Assembly (NCBI GenBank): GCA_905331475.1
Contig: CAJNYU010002676.1
Location: 62,001 to 126,000 of the forward strand
Direction of reading: 5' to 3'
DNA: 64,000 bases
Source of the DNA: Rotaria socialis
Lineage: Eukaryota; Rotifera; Eurotatoria; Philodinida; Philodinidae
How positions within the stretch are numbered: position 1 is the stretch's first letter; each line of letters opens with the position of its first letter. Under the pieces are notes generated by a model. The model searched no databases and was not told where the DNA came from. It saw only the letters and a program-made list of their open reading frames with translations. Shown one piece after another: positions 1 to 13,689 of this stretch. The translations under genes and the position numbers were made by a program.

Positions 1-3000
1 TATTCTTTTTCTCGCCTTCTTATTGTAAAATCTGAGTAAATTCGAGGCAAACAGGAAATAAATAAGTTGAACATTTAGTTTTTCTATTTATCACAATTGC
101 AAGAAAAATCTTGATTAACACCTTGAATGTCAAATGATGGCTATTCATCTCGTTTGATCTATAGATCGCCTATGATGCTACAGCTTGTCGTAATACTTTG
201 ACCATTTTAGCAATTAGTTGTGATTTGACACCATTAAAAAGTTTTAGTTCATGAGAAAAAGAAGAAATAGTATTAATGTGCTATGTGACATTTTACAATA
301 GATAATACTTCACAAATGAGGTTAAAGCAAACATATTATGCATCTGTTCAATTTTTAAATTAGTTTCTATGAAAATTACTACTAACTGATTTTAACGTTC
401 GTCTTACGAAGGTCAGGTCAGAAAGAGCATAGCATATTATGAATTTATAGCATGAGATATTTCATTCATTTTATGTAATTGTGATATAAGTATCCATTAG
501 CATGTTAACAGAGTTCTTTACGCTTTTTATTTTAACAAAATTTAATGACACTTTTGTATTTCTGCAATTTATTGGCATGATGTGCGAAAAATGCCGAAGG
601 GAGATTTTTCATCAGTGCGCAATAATCGTGTTGAACACACACAAATCAAGTTCAAATTCGTTGATATAGTCTTAATTTTACTGACTACTAAAATTTTACA
701 GTTATATTGTTTCTTGAGAAGTCATACTTTCACTTTTTTGTTTTTATGAATATTGTCTATGAAAAAAATTAATGACTATAATACATTTTTAATTATTGCT
801 TATGTGTTTTTCGTCTGGTTCGCCTGACGTTTTTTCCTTTTTTATACGGGAAAATGTTGCTTTTTCTTAAGATTAAAAATTCTAAGCGTCAAGCCATACG
901 CTCAAAAGTAACAGGCATAACAAAAGTTCAAAAAACTTCAAGTAGACTAATTTACGTAGCTATATGACCAATTAGAAAATGTCATAGCCGTTCTCATTGT
1001 GCCCGTTACAATTTTCTCAATTATTAAACATCAATTTGATAGAACAACTGAAAGAGAAAAACGGAAAGCAATAATAGTGAATTACTTAATCAGCACACCG
1101 TTATAATGAACGGATTAGTTCGGCGATTTAGTTTTGTCGTAGTATTTTATTTTTACTTGTTGTTGACACTTCTTTACTTAAAAATCACAAAATTAGATTC
1201 GAAAAAAATTAGTAATGCATTGAACATATTGATTCAATAATACTTACATTGAAAAACTGATCGTCAGGTATGAGAAACCGGCGAAAATCAAATGAAATCA
1301 TAAATTGAAATTACTTTCAAACTTCTTCACCGACATATTTAAACGAAAAACGATATCTTGCCATACAAGGAATTCTTTGTTGTATGAAGAATGATACTGA
1401 GATAATCAAGTTACACTTATAATGCACATACGTAATCGATCAGGATACACAAATTGAATATGACCGTGAAAAATAAACAAACAGAAGCAAACTTCTTTTT
1501 TTTTGTTCTTTCAAATAGAGATGATATGTATATCTAACCGGGTTATCTTATAGTTGCGTCAAATTTTTTAAATCGATTTTCCGTCCTATAAAAAAAGACA
1601 AGATTACGTTTGTAAAACTTTTAAGCGTTACTAATTTATAGCTATAATATCGAAGATAATTCTAATTAACTTCATACCAATCTAAAGTTCATACAGATAG
1701 TTATTTCTTTTTTTTCTCGTTGCTATTTTGTCCGACATATCATTACAATCGGAAATAAGCGAATACTATCCATTGATTGAAACTAGTGCAATTGATCTAT
1801 TTGTATGTCTTTATCATGCAAAAGATAGATTGACATCTCTATGGTATGCATTTATACATACATCTATATATCTATATTGAACTTTGAAGAAATATTTTCC
1901 AATGAGAAAGCAATATAACGATGACTTTTGAACTCGTTTTTTTCTCGGTAGATAACATGATAGATAACAATACAATAAAAAAATCGTCAGGAGATACCGC
2001 CATTGATGAAAAAACTCTTTCACAATAGAATATTGCGAGATAAGATAAATGTTTTTTTTCTTAATTTTATCGATCAAATTGTCATTGTTATGCATTGACA
2101 TAATAAAAACATTTATTGAAGATTGATATTTCATATAGAGGTAAATAGATTGAAAATCGAATTTTCATTCTATTCGTTTATTTTGATTGACGACAAGCAA
2201 ATGATTCGTTTACTTAGTGTGTATGTGTGTATGTTGACAAAAATTAACATTAAAGTCAACCATGATATTTACACGACGTGATTCAATTGTTAAGATTTAT
2301 ACTGATCAAGTAAAGAGATAAACTCTCTTCTCCTTGTTCTTCGTTTTCTTTTCCTCTTACATCGATTTATCAAAAACAAAAAAAATCAATGTGACAATAG
2401 ATAGCCTCAGGGCTCATCTTTTTGTTCTTCATTTGTTCATCCGTATAGAGATGATAGTTCGAAACATACTGGATTAATAATAAAAGTCATTCCTTTCTTT
2501 ACACGTACGTGTGCATATAAATATAAGTAGATATATACGGCTAGCCTTCGTTCTCCTGATGAATTATGGTCCTTTTGCATGAAGAGGGAATACATAGGAA
2601 ATAGAAGAAACAGAGCAGCAAATCTTATCTATGCATATATATATATATTAAGATATACGTATGTAGATGGATAGAAAAAGAAGTAAACCATCATTCACTA
2701 GTCATGGTAGTAGTGTTCACAATGTTTGTGTGTTGATTAACGAAATCGATGACGAGTGCATACATTTCTATGATGAACTTTACTTTCGAGAGTCGTCGTC
2801 TGTTACATCCCTGCTGAGTACATAAATATATTGAACAAGAAGAACACAAGATAAGATCGATGTCGAGTGAAGTCTTTTTTTTCTTCTTTTTTTCTTGTTG
2901 CTAGTAGTATTTGTACAAATATATATATATATATATATTGTTTGACCGATCGTAAATTTATGTCCTTGATGTTTTGAACAGGTGAGTATGTTATAGATAA

Positions 3001-4537
3001 AATTAATCATTGTATATATATATATATATATATGAGTTCCTTCGCCTTTAATTAAAATTCCATTTGATTATATTTTATTAAATTATCTCTTTTTTTTTCG
3101 TCTTGCTTCAATTAATTTATTCTTATACTATCATCTTGATTACAAATGAGCAACTCATCTCAGTAGCGAACGAGTTCAATTATTTGAATGAAAGATAGTA
3201 TTATGTCTATAGTAAATTTTATCTTTCCGCCGTCTCTTCAATGATGCTGATTGACAAGGGTCATCTTGGTGCTTGCGGCATCCCACATCTTCGAGTAGTA
3301 ATCATGATGAATAAGAAGACTATTCTCTCACTCTCTCTTTTCTCCTCCTCACTCTATATCTAATTGATTCAACCATGTCTACTAGTTGATGAAGATATCC
3401 TGGGCATGTTAGCATTCGAAATGCCATGTGCCTCCTTTCTAATATAATTATTATTCTACGATGTTTACCACTCCTTTCGTTCATTTTACCATCTGACAAA
3501 ATAAATAAATAATGTACCAGAGCATTAGATTATTCAATAGTAGAAAAAAAAGAAGACAGAAAAAGTCATTTATTTCTTTTGTAAATAGAAGAGTAACTTC
3601 ATTTTATTCAATTTTTTGTTTCAAAATATATCAGTAACAGGTGTCAAAAGGTAATTGAACGTTTAATATAACGTGAATACAAGAGTTATGTCATCTAGCA
3701 TAGGTTATGCATATAAAGAGATGGCTAATTTAACGATGTAGTTGTGGTCTTTCTGATGCTTATTGACAACGTGTGTTTCCCTTACATACACATAAGAGAA
3801 AATGACTGCGATTACGTGGTCAAACTTCTTCTTCTTCTTCTTCTCTTTTCCTCTTCTGCGATAACATCTGCATAATGCTTACAGCAAAATTATCCATGCT
3901 CGACTGTCCATCATACTCGTCATCATCAGTTAGACAGTACATGTACATTTGACGACGACACAACAGGTAATTGAATAAGGGTTGGATTCGATCTCACATT
4001 GAGATAGTCACATACACTTCAAATTCGAGCCGCCGGCTATTGGACAGACTGTATGATTGAAAAATGACCGACGTTATACGCATATATATATATATATATA
4101 AATTTTGCTTTATGTGTGAAAAGGGAGAAATGTACAAATTGTCGTTCATCATCACCTTTTTTTTTCTTCTTCTTCTTCTTTGCTCTCTCTCTCTCTCCTT
4201 CATTTCGAAAACTATTGTTTGATATTGTCGACGAGAGAGAAGGAGATCGGAAGTTAGTGAAGTGAGAGAAAGACGAGACGTTCATTCAATACGTACGCAC
4301 ATACACATACGTGAACGTTTATTGTTTGTATTTTAGAATACGAGAAAAGGGAGAAAGAGAGTGGAGTGTAGTGCATCCATTTATATACATTTATACATAT
4401 ATATATATATATATATCGAACAACTTATACATTGTTAGATCGAAAAACAATCATAAAGAAAGAGAATGACGATTGTTGACTAACCGTCGGACGCCCTATT
4501 CTCAAAAGACAAGAATAACAACAATTAAAGTAAAAAA
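1..4537. other. Non-coding flank upstream of the IgSF gene
   Basis: No reading frame here looks like a gene; the longest (about 106 codons on the minus strand near 1814-2134) has biased, low-complexity content and no recognisable domain. The stretch is AT-rich. It carries several (TA)n runs (about 2921-2938, 3013-3032, 4081-4100, 4396-4416), CTT/CTTC runs near 3826-3845 and 4160-4180, and a CT/GA-rich patch near 4185-4350 directly upstream of the adhesion-receptor start. That last patch may be 5' UTR or promoter, but nothing proves it. Confidence 0.6.
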
Positions 4538-7500
4538 ATGCATTACAATGGATTCTTCATTTTTTTATTTATTCTAATCGGTCGATGTAAGTTTTATGAT
4601 CTTTTCTTTTAATTAATTAATCAATCATTTATTTATTATTTCTTAGCATATGCATTTCTGCGTTTGGAAAATTTAACAGTAATACACAATGACCATGTAC
4701 AATTTCGCTGCACATTTCCACGAAATTTTTCACCCAATAATAGTATAATACAATGGAAAAAGATACGTGTAAATGACGATGCTTTAATGATATCAATTAA
4801 TGGCAAAATTCCAAATATATACGAAAAAATGTATCGAACCGATTTAACAAATCAATTTAGTACATTAGAATTGTTTCATGTTAAACGAGAAGATTCAACT
4901 ACATACATATGTCAAACATTTGAAACTCAAACAATTCTTTGTCAATATAATCTTGTTGTACTTAGTAAGTGGAAACAAATAAACAGGAAGATGATGAGAA
5001 ATTGTATTCTCGTTTGAGTTAGACAATAGAACAATTGATATAGATAAGCATGATGATGATAGATGTTATTTTTCTTCTTAGCAATGATTTCATTGCATAA
5101 TTAACCTTCCTCTGAATCTGTTCATATTGCCCTTATTTCTTTTTGTTAACAGTCAAGCCTGAGGCCCCATCATTAACAATTGACGAGGAAAATATTCAAG
5201 AATATCAAACTGTCAAATTGACATGTTCATCGTTAAATGGTAACCCACCACCTCGATACACATGGTATCGTAATGGCACACTTGTCACGTATGATATTAA
5301 TGATTTCTTTCTTACTTATTCAAACGTCTTCGTCTGCTTCATTCTAGTTCATTGAATCAACAAGTGTCAACGACGGATATTACTTCTATATATACGTTTA
5401 ATGTCACTCGGTTTGACAATCAAGTCAAATATGAATGTCAAATTTCGAATCAAGCACTTGCCGTCCCACTTCGTGTGGAACAATATTTACATGTTAAATG
5501 TAAGTATAAACATTAAAAACGAATGAACTACAGATATACAAAAGTGGCAATTGTATAATTATGATAATAGATCGTCCATATACAGAAATTGTTGCTCAAC
5601 CATCCATGTTGTTAAATGAAAAAATCATTGGTATTGAATCTCATGAACAAAAATTAGCATGTCTAATTGATGCAAATCCAGCTGTTACATCAGTTTATTG
5701 GACAATTAATAATACAAATATAGTTAGCCGTAAGTAAAAACGACAAAAAAGAAAACTGACAAGAAGATAATCCAGGGTAACATTCAAAATTCTTTAGGCG
5801 AAATCAATGTTTATTTATCGCGATTAACATCTGAACAAAGTGGAATTTATACATGTGTAGTTGAAAATGCTATTGGCAAAACAAATCAATCAGTTTATCT
5901 TGACGTACAATGTAAGAAGTTCAAAGAAAACATTAATCATAGAATGAAGAAAACAAAACAAAATTTTTTTTTTCATTTTCTAGATGGTCCACGTGTATCC
6001 ACAATGGAATCTCGTGTCGTTGTAAATCGTTCGAATACGGCTAATCTTCGTTGTTATGTAGATTCAAATCCTGCGCCATATCAAATCGTTTGGTTTAAAA
6101 ATGGCTATGAAATATTTCGCCAAAATCAATTATCAGATTTACGCATTGATGATGTTGAAAGAAATGATACTGGCTTATATACATGTGCCATATATAATCG
6201 TTTACAAAACAATTCAACACGTAATAGTTCAACAACGATTGAACTTATTGTACAAAGTCGCCCCATATTAGAAACAACATATTCGAAAATAGCTGCCGAA
6301 ATCGGACAAACTATAACATTAACTTGTCGTGTATCGGGACAACCGAAACCGAGTATTTATTGGAAACGAAATGAACAAATTATGAATTGTGATGAAATAG
6401 TTGATGATAAATGTTATTTGAGATTATTTCATATAGGAAAAAAAGATTTTGGGCCATATCGATGTATAGCTGAAAATTTATTAGGAAAAGAAGAATGGAC
6501 TTATACGATTGTATCGAGAGGTAAGATTTCGATATGCATGTGATTCTAATCAATTTCTTCGATCTGAATATTAGAAGTGTACGATTACGTAGAGAGAAGC
6601 CTTCAGAATGTTTTTAAGAATGAGAAAGATCAAACAATGAATAGTATGAGTCTTCATTCCAGTTACCGTAACTCTTTTGTTTTCTAATGAGGAAATATTT
6701 CCGATAGTTCAATCACTTCTCGTTCAAGACAAATGTCATTCGTTCGATTATGAAGAGTACAAGAAAAGTAAAACTTGTCGAGTAGTAAGCGGACATTTAT
6801 CGGAGACCTTAACAATGGACTATCGGCCATAGATTGACCGTAAAGTCGTTTGAAAGTGTTAAAATTACAGTAAATCGTTAAGTTGAACATTAAACCGAAA
6901 TTTTTCTTCGAATATTGATTGTTGAAATTTCCATCAATTCAACTGCTGAAGATCAGATAATTGGATCGATGTGTATATTTTTTTTCTAATTATCATAAAT
7001 CATCACATGACAATGGTCTCAAGTGAGAGATAGAAAGTATTTCCTTGTGACAAAAGAATCTTTGTATTCGTATATGATCACAGTGAAGGTGAAATTCCAT
7101 CTCTAGTGAGATCTTACATACAACTACACTAAGTATTCGATAAATTGTAACATTTTTGAAAGAACAAAGCCTTCATCTACTCCCATTCCATATCAATCAT
7201 GTATCTATGGAATTTAGTCGACTATTATGAGCAAACTTTGAATACTATGTGCTTATCTAATTAAGGTAAGCCAGAAGCTCCACACAATATTCGCGTATCT
7301 GACGTAACATCATCTTCGTTTAAAATTGAATTTTTACCATCTTTCGATGGTGGTGGTGGACCACAACGTTTTTCAATCGAAATTCTTTTACATGATAAAA
7401 ACACAACATTAAATTCAACAGTTATCAATCAACAACTTCCATTTAATACATATGAATATAATGTTAAAGGTAAATATTTCTTATGATCATTGACAAATAA

Positions 7501-9745
7501 ATCCAATAAATGATTTTGTTTTTAGATTTAAATGAATCGACATTATATACGTTTCGTATTAAAGCAATTAATATTTATGGTGAAAGTCCTTGGAGTATTG
7601 AAACACCTGTACAAACAATTGAATCAACGATAACATCGGATGGTATTAAAAAAATACTTTTTTGTTTTTCATAATTCGAAATTATTATTGTTTTTTTGTT
7701 TATATTTGAATAGATTTACCAGAATTACACGTTATGGCTTATAATACGAAAGAAAATTTTCTTCATTTCGATTATTTACCTGGTGAAGAACGTCTAGCAA
7801 AAGTAAACAATCAACAATTATGTTTAAATATTCGTCAATCGACCGATGCAAGTATTTATCAATCGATCGATAATTGTTTACCTATCGATAATAATCGTGT
7901 TAAATGGATATTAAAAAGAGATTTTCCTTATTTAAAATTATCGATCTGCTCAAAAAAACATCGAAATATATGTGGAAAAGAAATTGAAATGAAAGAAGGT
8001 TTATTTTAATTTACAATGCTCATTTTATTTTTTCTTTACGAGTCTTTTTTTTAAAATTTTATTAGATTCATTAATTCGAAGTTCAGTACCTATGATTATT
8101 GGAATCGTTGTAACAACTAGTTTTCTTATCATTTCAATCATTACTGGAATACTATGCTGTTGTTGCAGAAAAAATCGTTCGTTATCTAAAACAAATAAAA
8201 CAAATAAATGTAAGTAGAAGAAAGTTTTTTGAACTTTATTCTCAACGATATTGTCGAATCTATTTCAAGAGAACGAACGAAAACATTAGTAATATATTTT
8301 ACAGACATAGAATTACATAAGACCATATTGAATTTCGATGTATATGTATAAATTTTCTATTAATGACGAGACTTCTCGTAATCATAGTGACCCTTAAGGA
8401 TATATAAGTGATAACCTTATTCGCGTAAGATTGTAATTTGGGACAAAGGTCATCGTTGAGTCTTATGAATCTATCAACGCTCAACTGACGTGATAATGTG
8501 AATGATCGATATCATATTTTATAGCAATGCTCTCGTGTATGACAGATAGTCAAACCTCAATTATTAAAGATAATAATTAGTTTGGATCAGCCGTCTGTGT
8601 TACATTGATCATCTCAGTGATAGCAGCAGACATGTTTTTTTTTGCACCATCATTACGATCTTAACGATATAAACATAATATTATGGCAAGAGTTGAAGTC
8701 TGTCGTACACGAAAGTTTTTCATATTTCGATCTCGTTACAGTGGTATGATCGTAGATCTACTTTTTTTCGAGAACATCAGTTGGAATAGTTTTGTCACGA
8801 TTCTTGGCTAGAGCCAATTCGATATCTCAGTTTCGCATCCGATACATTTACTTGATGACAATTGAACTTTTTTCATACGGTCGAATAGTTCTTTCGAAAT
8901 CTTCTAGTTTGTAGCGAAGGGCGAAAATCAATTTAGTTATTTAAGTTTTCAAATTGAAACAATATAATCATTGTCTTTCAATAAGAGTTTTTAATTTATC
9001 TTCTAGTTGGTATCAACGGTCTTGAAAATGGTGTTAAACCGTAAGTGTACAAAACGAAATCAAGAAGGATTGTTTATCTTTCTTTCTTTTTTTTTTATTA
9101 GAATTATTTCTGAACCTCGTTTACAAAATCCTTATTTACTGTACAGCAATACAAACTCACATGCGTCTCCATATGAATTTTCTGGGAATGAATATCAACA
9201 ACGAAAAATAGCTACTTCCTTTTCTCGTTCATGTAAGTCATTCAACAACATAGTTTCAAATAATAAATTGAATTTTCTATATTTTATCAGGTGATATTAT
9301 TGATCGAGATCAGCCAAAAGATGAAATATCTGTTCATGATGCTTGTCCTTCATGTAAGTAAATTCATTTTCTCGTCAAATAAACAGAACTGTTCAATTTA
9401 GATGGTACAGCAACTCGTGCAGCAACAATACATGCATCACCTCATTGGCTAATAAGTAATGGTGGATCTAGTTCTCACTCAGGATCAAATCCCTCGTCTG
9501 AATTAAGTTGTCTAACACAAAATACAAATATTTTGTTTGCTAATAATGAAATGAACTCTAATCATACACCACCTCCAGTGTCACATTATGGTTTTCCATC
9601 GGTGGCACTATCGTCTTCAAAACATCATCCGTTAATCAATGGAAATTCAACACTACGATCATCATCGTTTGATCAACAACAATCTTCAAGTGGAAATTCA
9701 ACGCCCAATCGTATGAAAAAACTTTTCTATGAAGTTGTTGTTTAG
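4538..9745 (+). CDS. Immunoglobulin/fibronectin-III adhesion receptor, echinoid/nephrin-like
   Basis: Fifteen exons join in phase: 4538-4586, 4647-4964, 5153-5288, 5348-5499, 5571-5729, 5798-5911, 5984-6520, 7266-7469, 7526-7642, 7714-7998, 8066-8209, 9007-9040, 9102-9232, 9291-9353, 9402-9745. They give about 928 residues. Exon 1 encodes a hydrophobic signal peptide. Five Ig domains follow, each with the paired cysteines and a D/E-x-(G/S/T)-x-Y-x-C type strand (for example GIYTCVVE, GLYTCAIY, GPYRCIAE). Next come one clear fibronectin-III domain (exons 8-9, ending YGESPWS), a poorly conserved cysteine-containing membrane-proximal segment (exon 10), a transmembrane helix near residues 697-720 ending in CCCC, and a cytoplasmic tail of about 200 residues. 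The tail ends YEVVV, a hydrophobic PDZ-binding type like the EIIV of Drosophila Echinoid. Such proteins mediate cell adhesion at junctions. The two long introns (6521-7265, 8210-9006) show nothing recognisable. Family assignment is firm for IgSF and moderate for echinoid-like; nephrin/Kirre relatives remain possible. Confidence 0.9.
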
Positions 9746-9796
9746 AATAAAATTCAAAAAGTTTTCTTTTTTTTTCTATTTACCGGTGATATTCTG

Positions 9797-9802
9797 TTTA
9801 TT
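9797..9802 (-). terminator. Poly(A) signal (AATAAA on minus strand) for the RBR gene
   Basis: TTTATT on the plus strand reads AATAAA on the minus strand, about 135 bases past the RBR ligase stop codon and only about 52 bases past the stop of the convergent IgSF gene. Confidence 0.45.
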
Positions 9803-9910
9803 ACATATTTACATTCATCAAATATGTATCCTCTTGCATTTGTGCGCATGTGTGTGTGTGTTTTTTTTCTCGTTAGTTAATATATATGTAATTATATGTA
9901 TTTGAATAAT

Positions 9911-9916
9911 AATAAA
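9911..9916 (+). terminator. Poly(A) signal for the IgSF gene
   Basis: AATAAA lies 166 bases past the IgSF stop codon and about 20 bases short of the convergent RBR stop codon, so the two 3' UTRs probably overlap. Confidence 0.5.
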
Positions 9917-9936
9917 AAAAGAATAACATATTTCTC

Positions 9937-12900
9937 TTAAGAAGTTACATATCCTATTTGTTGTTGTCGTGTTTTACGACGAGAAACAGCACGACGAAGA
10001 CGTTCAAGTAAACTTTCACTTCGTTTACATGAATCATTCAATTGTTCAATTGCTTGATAACCTCGTCCAGTTTCAAATAAGACAGTCATATTGAAAATAA
10101 TTGCTTCAAATGGATATAAACTATTAGCGAATTCAATTGGATTATCAGCATAACCATCAGCAGCTACAGCAATAAATTCACATACACGATGTAGATAATT
10201 AACATATTTAACCATTTCATATGTATGTCGTAAGAGTGATTCGCGTTTATCAATTTGTGATTTTATGAGTGATGTATCGAACGAAGTTCCTTTTTCTAAT
10301 GGTATCGTTCCAATGAGGCGCTTGACATTTTCATTTAGTTTTACTTGACTTTGAAAAGCACGTTCGTACCGATGAAAAACTGCATGTTCATAGAGTCTTC
10401 GAGATGGATTGCGTTCTTTAACGAGAAGTTTTTTTTGAATTGGTACTTCATGTTTCGGACACGCAAATTCGCCCCTAGGCCCAAAATGATCTTTCCAATA
10501 ACCAGTACAAACCCAACAGAACTGAGCACCACATCGGCATGTCATATGATTACAACCGCCTAAAATATTTGAAAAAGAGAACCATTGATTTAGTGGTTTT
10601 TGTTGCTGTAAAATTCTTTGTACTAAAACGAAAACTAACCATTCTTTTCAATGAAATAATTACATGATACACAATTTCGACCCCGAACTAAAATCTTCGC
10701 ATTGTATTCAGTTGTTAAATCACCATTTCGATACACTTCATCGATATATTCCCGATAGGAACTACATCTTGCTGGAAAATGTGGTTCTTGTTTACAATCA
10801 ATGCAAAATTGATGGCCACACCGACATCGAACATGATCCATTCCTGAATCAATAACTTGAACAATCAATGGACAAGATTTCGATGGACATTTAACATAAG
10901 AACGAGACAAATTAACTAGACATTTTTCTATATTACGTTCATAAATATTCATACAACGAATATTAACCAAAGATAAGATTGTACCTAAACAGATCAAGAT
11001 ATTATTTACATACATATTAATAATTAAAAGCATATCTATGTTGTCTAATTGAAAAGGGTGGATGTATGGCGTGGGCGTGGGCGCTGGCGAAGAGCGAACG
11101 ACCACACCTTCCAGTAACTCAACGAGCTCTATATAATCACAAGAAAAAAAAATCTCCTCACATATTAAATTTCTCACATTGTACTTTAAATAAAAACATG
11201 AAGTCCTCAATTAAGTCTTAACTAGAAGTATAGTACTCAAAGAACTAGTAAAAACGTTCCTACGTGAAATCTCTGTATTGGTTCTATTTAAATCATCCAT
11301 ATCCAATTTAATTATTTTCCTCTAGAACAAAAAAATACTTTGTGTAGTTCGCTTAATGGAAGATCTTCAATAAACTCAAATCTATTCATTAGATCAACAA
11401 CAGCAATTTTTCGTTCTACTGCTTTTCACCTTTTCTTAAATGTAAATTTTCAAATATAAAAACTTAAAATCTTACCAACATCAAGATGTGAATAACAATT
11501 CCATTCTGGACAACGTATAATTTTAATAGATTTAACTGTTGTTTCAATATATTGTTTCCAACATTGATTGCATAACCAATGTCCACAGGATTTTAATGCA
11601 GTCATTGGTATTGATTCATTCATATCACAACAACAAGTTACACAAATATCTGGTCGAACTAAGTTATTTTCATTATTTACTTCTTCATTATTTAATTTAG
11701 CTTGCAAATCGTTTTTATCTAGTATATGTATGTGTTGAATTTGTTTATTGACAAATTCACTTTCACTTAATTCGCTATCGATTTCATTTCGATAATATTT
11801 CTTTTGATTTATTTCTAAATCAATAGGTTTAAATGTATCGAATGGTAAATTTGTAACGAATTCTATTGTTTTATCAATTAATTCATCAATTTTATAGATT
11901 TTTTCACTTGATTGAGACAATGTTTCAATCTGTATTGTATCAGCATATAAATCCATGTTAAGCGCAACTTGTGCTTGACAAGAATTATTTTCATTGTTTA
12001 ATTCATCATTCAAAATAATGACAAGATAACAGTTAAGTGTTGAATAAATTGAAAATAAATCAAATTTATTTGACCATTGAAAATATTTTAAACGATCTGT
12101 AAGACAAATTAAATATTTTGTTGGATAACATTGAGCACGAAGAAAATTTTTCCCATAAGTTTTCGATAGATGTTCAATACACAAGTCTGTTTGATGTAAG
12201 AAAATAGAACGAAATGATAATGACATTAAATGATGATGAGATTTTTCCTTTGGTTTAATTGTTACACCTGGTTTTTCTTGCTAAAGTGTTTTTTTTTAAA
12301 GAAAAGAATGTTTAGAAAGAATAATTGAAAGATGTACATTCATACCATTTTTATATATGTAGCCATATCTCGATTATAAAGTTTTTCTTCTTTACTTATT
12401 TGTCGATAAAATCGTTTCTTTTGTTTCGATGGCTCGACTTCTTCAGAATTTTCAGATTTAACAGACACTTGATCAATATCATTCTCATCTCGTTTTACAC
12501 GTATAAAATCGTTTAATTCTAATTTCGACGAAGTATAATACTATAATTGAATAACTACAGTTAAGAAGAAAAGAAAACAAATTTGAATATTTACCGATAA
12601 CATGGATTCATCGTCATCATCGCCATTAGCATCATCGGTCGATAGGTCTTCTTGTTCATCTTGTATTCGTTCTTCAGCATCTAGTCGTTCATTTGCTTGA
12701 GTAAATTTAGAACGTTGTGTACTCGATTTTGTATTCTTATCTATGATTTATAAGCAAAAGATAATGCATGATAAAAAAAAAGATATATCTGTCATATTAC
12801 TTCTTGAAGTGTGATGTTTTTTAACGTTAGCTAATTGTGATTCTCGTGGTAGTGGAACAACAGCACAATAAGATACATTAGAAGTAACTTCGACAGATTC

Positions 12901-13446
12901 CGTATTATTATTTTGATGATTTTCTCTTGGTTCTATTACCGTATTTATTGATTCATTCAAATAAGTTTTTCTAGGTTTTTGTGTACGTCGTTGTGTTGTA
13001 TTAGTTGTTATTCCGACACAATTGTTTTTTTTCCTATTATTATGAAATTCATATAAGACATATTTTGTTCGATGGATATTTAGATATTTTTGTTGAGTTT
13101 TTTTATTTTTTTGTCTTTGTTCCGAATCCGATTGAGTACCCAGATCATCGTCTGATGATGAACTTGATAGATTAGGAATTTGTTGACGAAAATCTTTTAG
13201 TACTTTCCATCGTTGTCGTTTATTTAAAGAATATTCTACATTGGGTTGTTCAATACCAAATGGATCTGGTTTGTGATTGGCTAATTCGTCCTGTTGTTGA
13301 TCTCTATCTTCCCATGTAGCAATAATATAGGATTTATTCGATGGTTGATTTGGATTATGGTGTAAAAAAAGAGTTTTACCAGTAGCAGCACTATATTTAG
13401 TTGGCCGTAAATTTGGCTTTTCATCATCTACACTATTTGAAGCCAT
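9937..13446 (-). CDS. Ariadne-like RBR E3 ubiquitin ligase with a long N-terminal extension
   Basis: Six minus-strand exons join in phase: 13446-12801, 12740-12595, 12540-12346, 12280-11476, 10984-10640, 10559-9937, giving about 919 residues. RING1 (about residues 542-592) has paired Cys and SCGHWLCNQCW. The IBR domain has CPSKSCP, VRCRCGHQFCIDC and a final ARC. RING2/Rcat contains NCVSCNYFIEKNGGCNHMTC followed by FCWVC. By analogy with ARIH1, the Cys in GGCNHM (about residue 715, on the exon 5/6 junction side) is the catalytic cysteine that carries ubiquitin as a thioester. The last 190 residues are helical and resemble an Ariadne domain, which normally holds the enzyme inactive. The first 540 residues (acidic, Ser/Asn/Gln-rich, no domain recognised) are much longer than in ARIH1/2. 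No stop or frame break separates this part from the RBR, so it is modelled as one gene; a split into two genes cannot be excluded without transcripts. Confidence 0.88.
11055..11130. other. Locally GC-rich patch inside an RBR intron
   Basis: Within the 491-base intron between the RING1 and IBR exons there is a short G/C-rich stretch with repeated GTGGGC/GGCG words (about 11066-11100), unlike the surrounding AT-rich DNA. It lies in an open minus-strand frame that runs into the IBR exon, but the residues it would add (Pro/Thr-rich) do not resemble RBR sequence. Confidence 0.4.
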
Positions 13447-13689
13447 TAGATCGAAAATTAAACTATTTTACCCGAAAAAAAAACAAATGAAAACGCAGCT
13501 GTCAAGTAAGCGGATTTCTATATATTCTGCCAGTTACCTTGCAGTCACATGTTATTGCGCAAGACTACTGAAACTTAATGACATCATGGAGTAATACTAC
13601 AAACAAAGATTGGATACTGAAGAATGACGCTCAATACATTTACATATTCTCAATACAACGATTCAAATTCGACGATGATGAGAAAGTAT

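Noticed and set aside
1-4537. Possible spliced-leader or small RNA gene in the left flank
   Set aside because: I looked for the known bdelloid leader sequence and for snRNA-like motifs and saw none here or elsewhere in the window.
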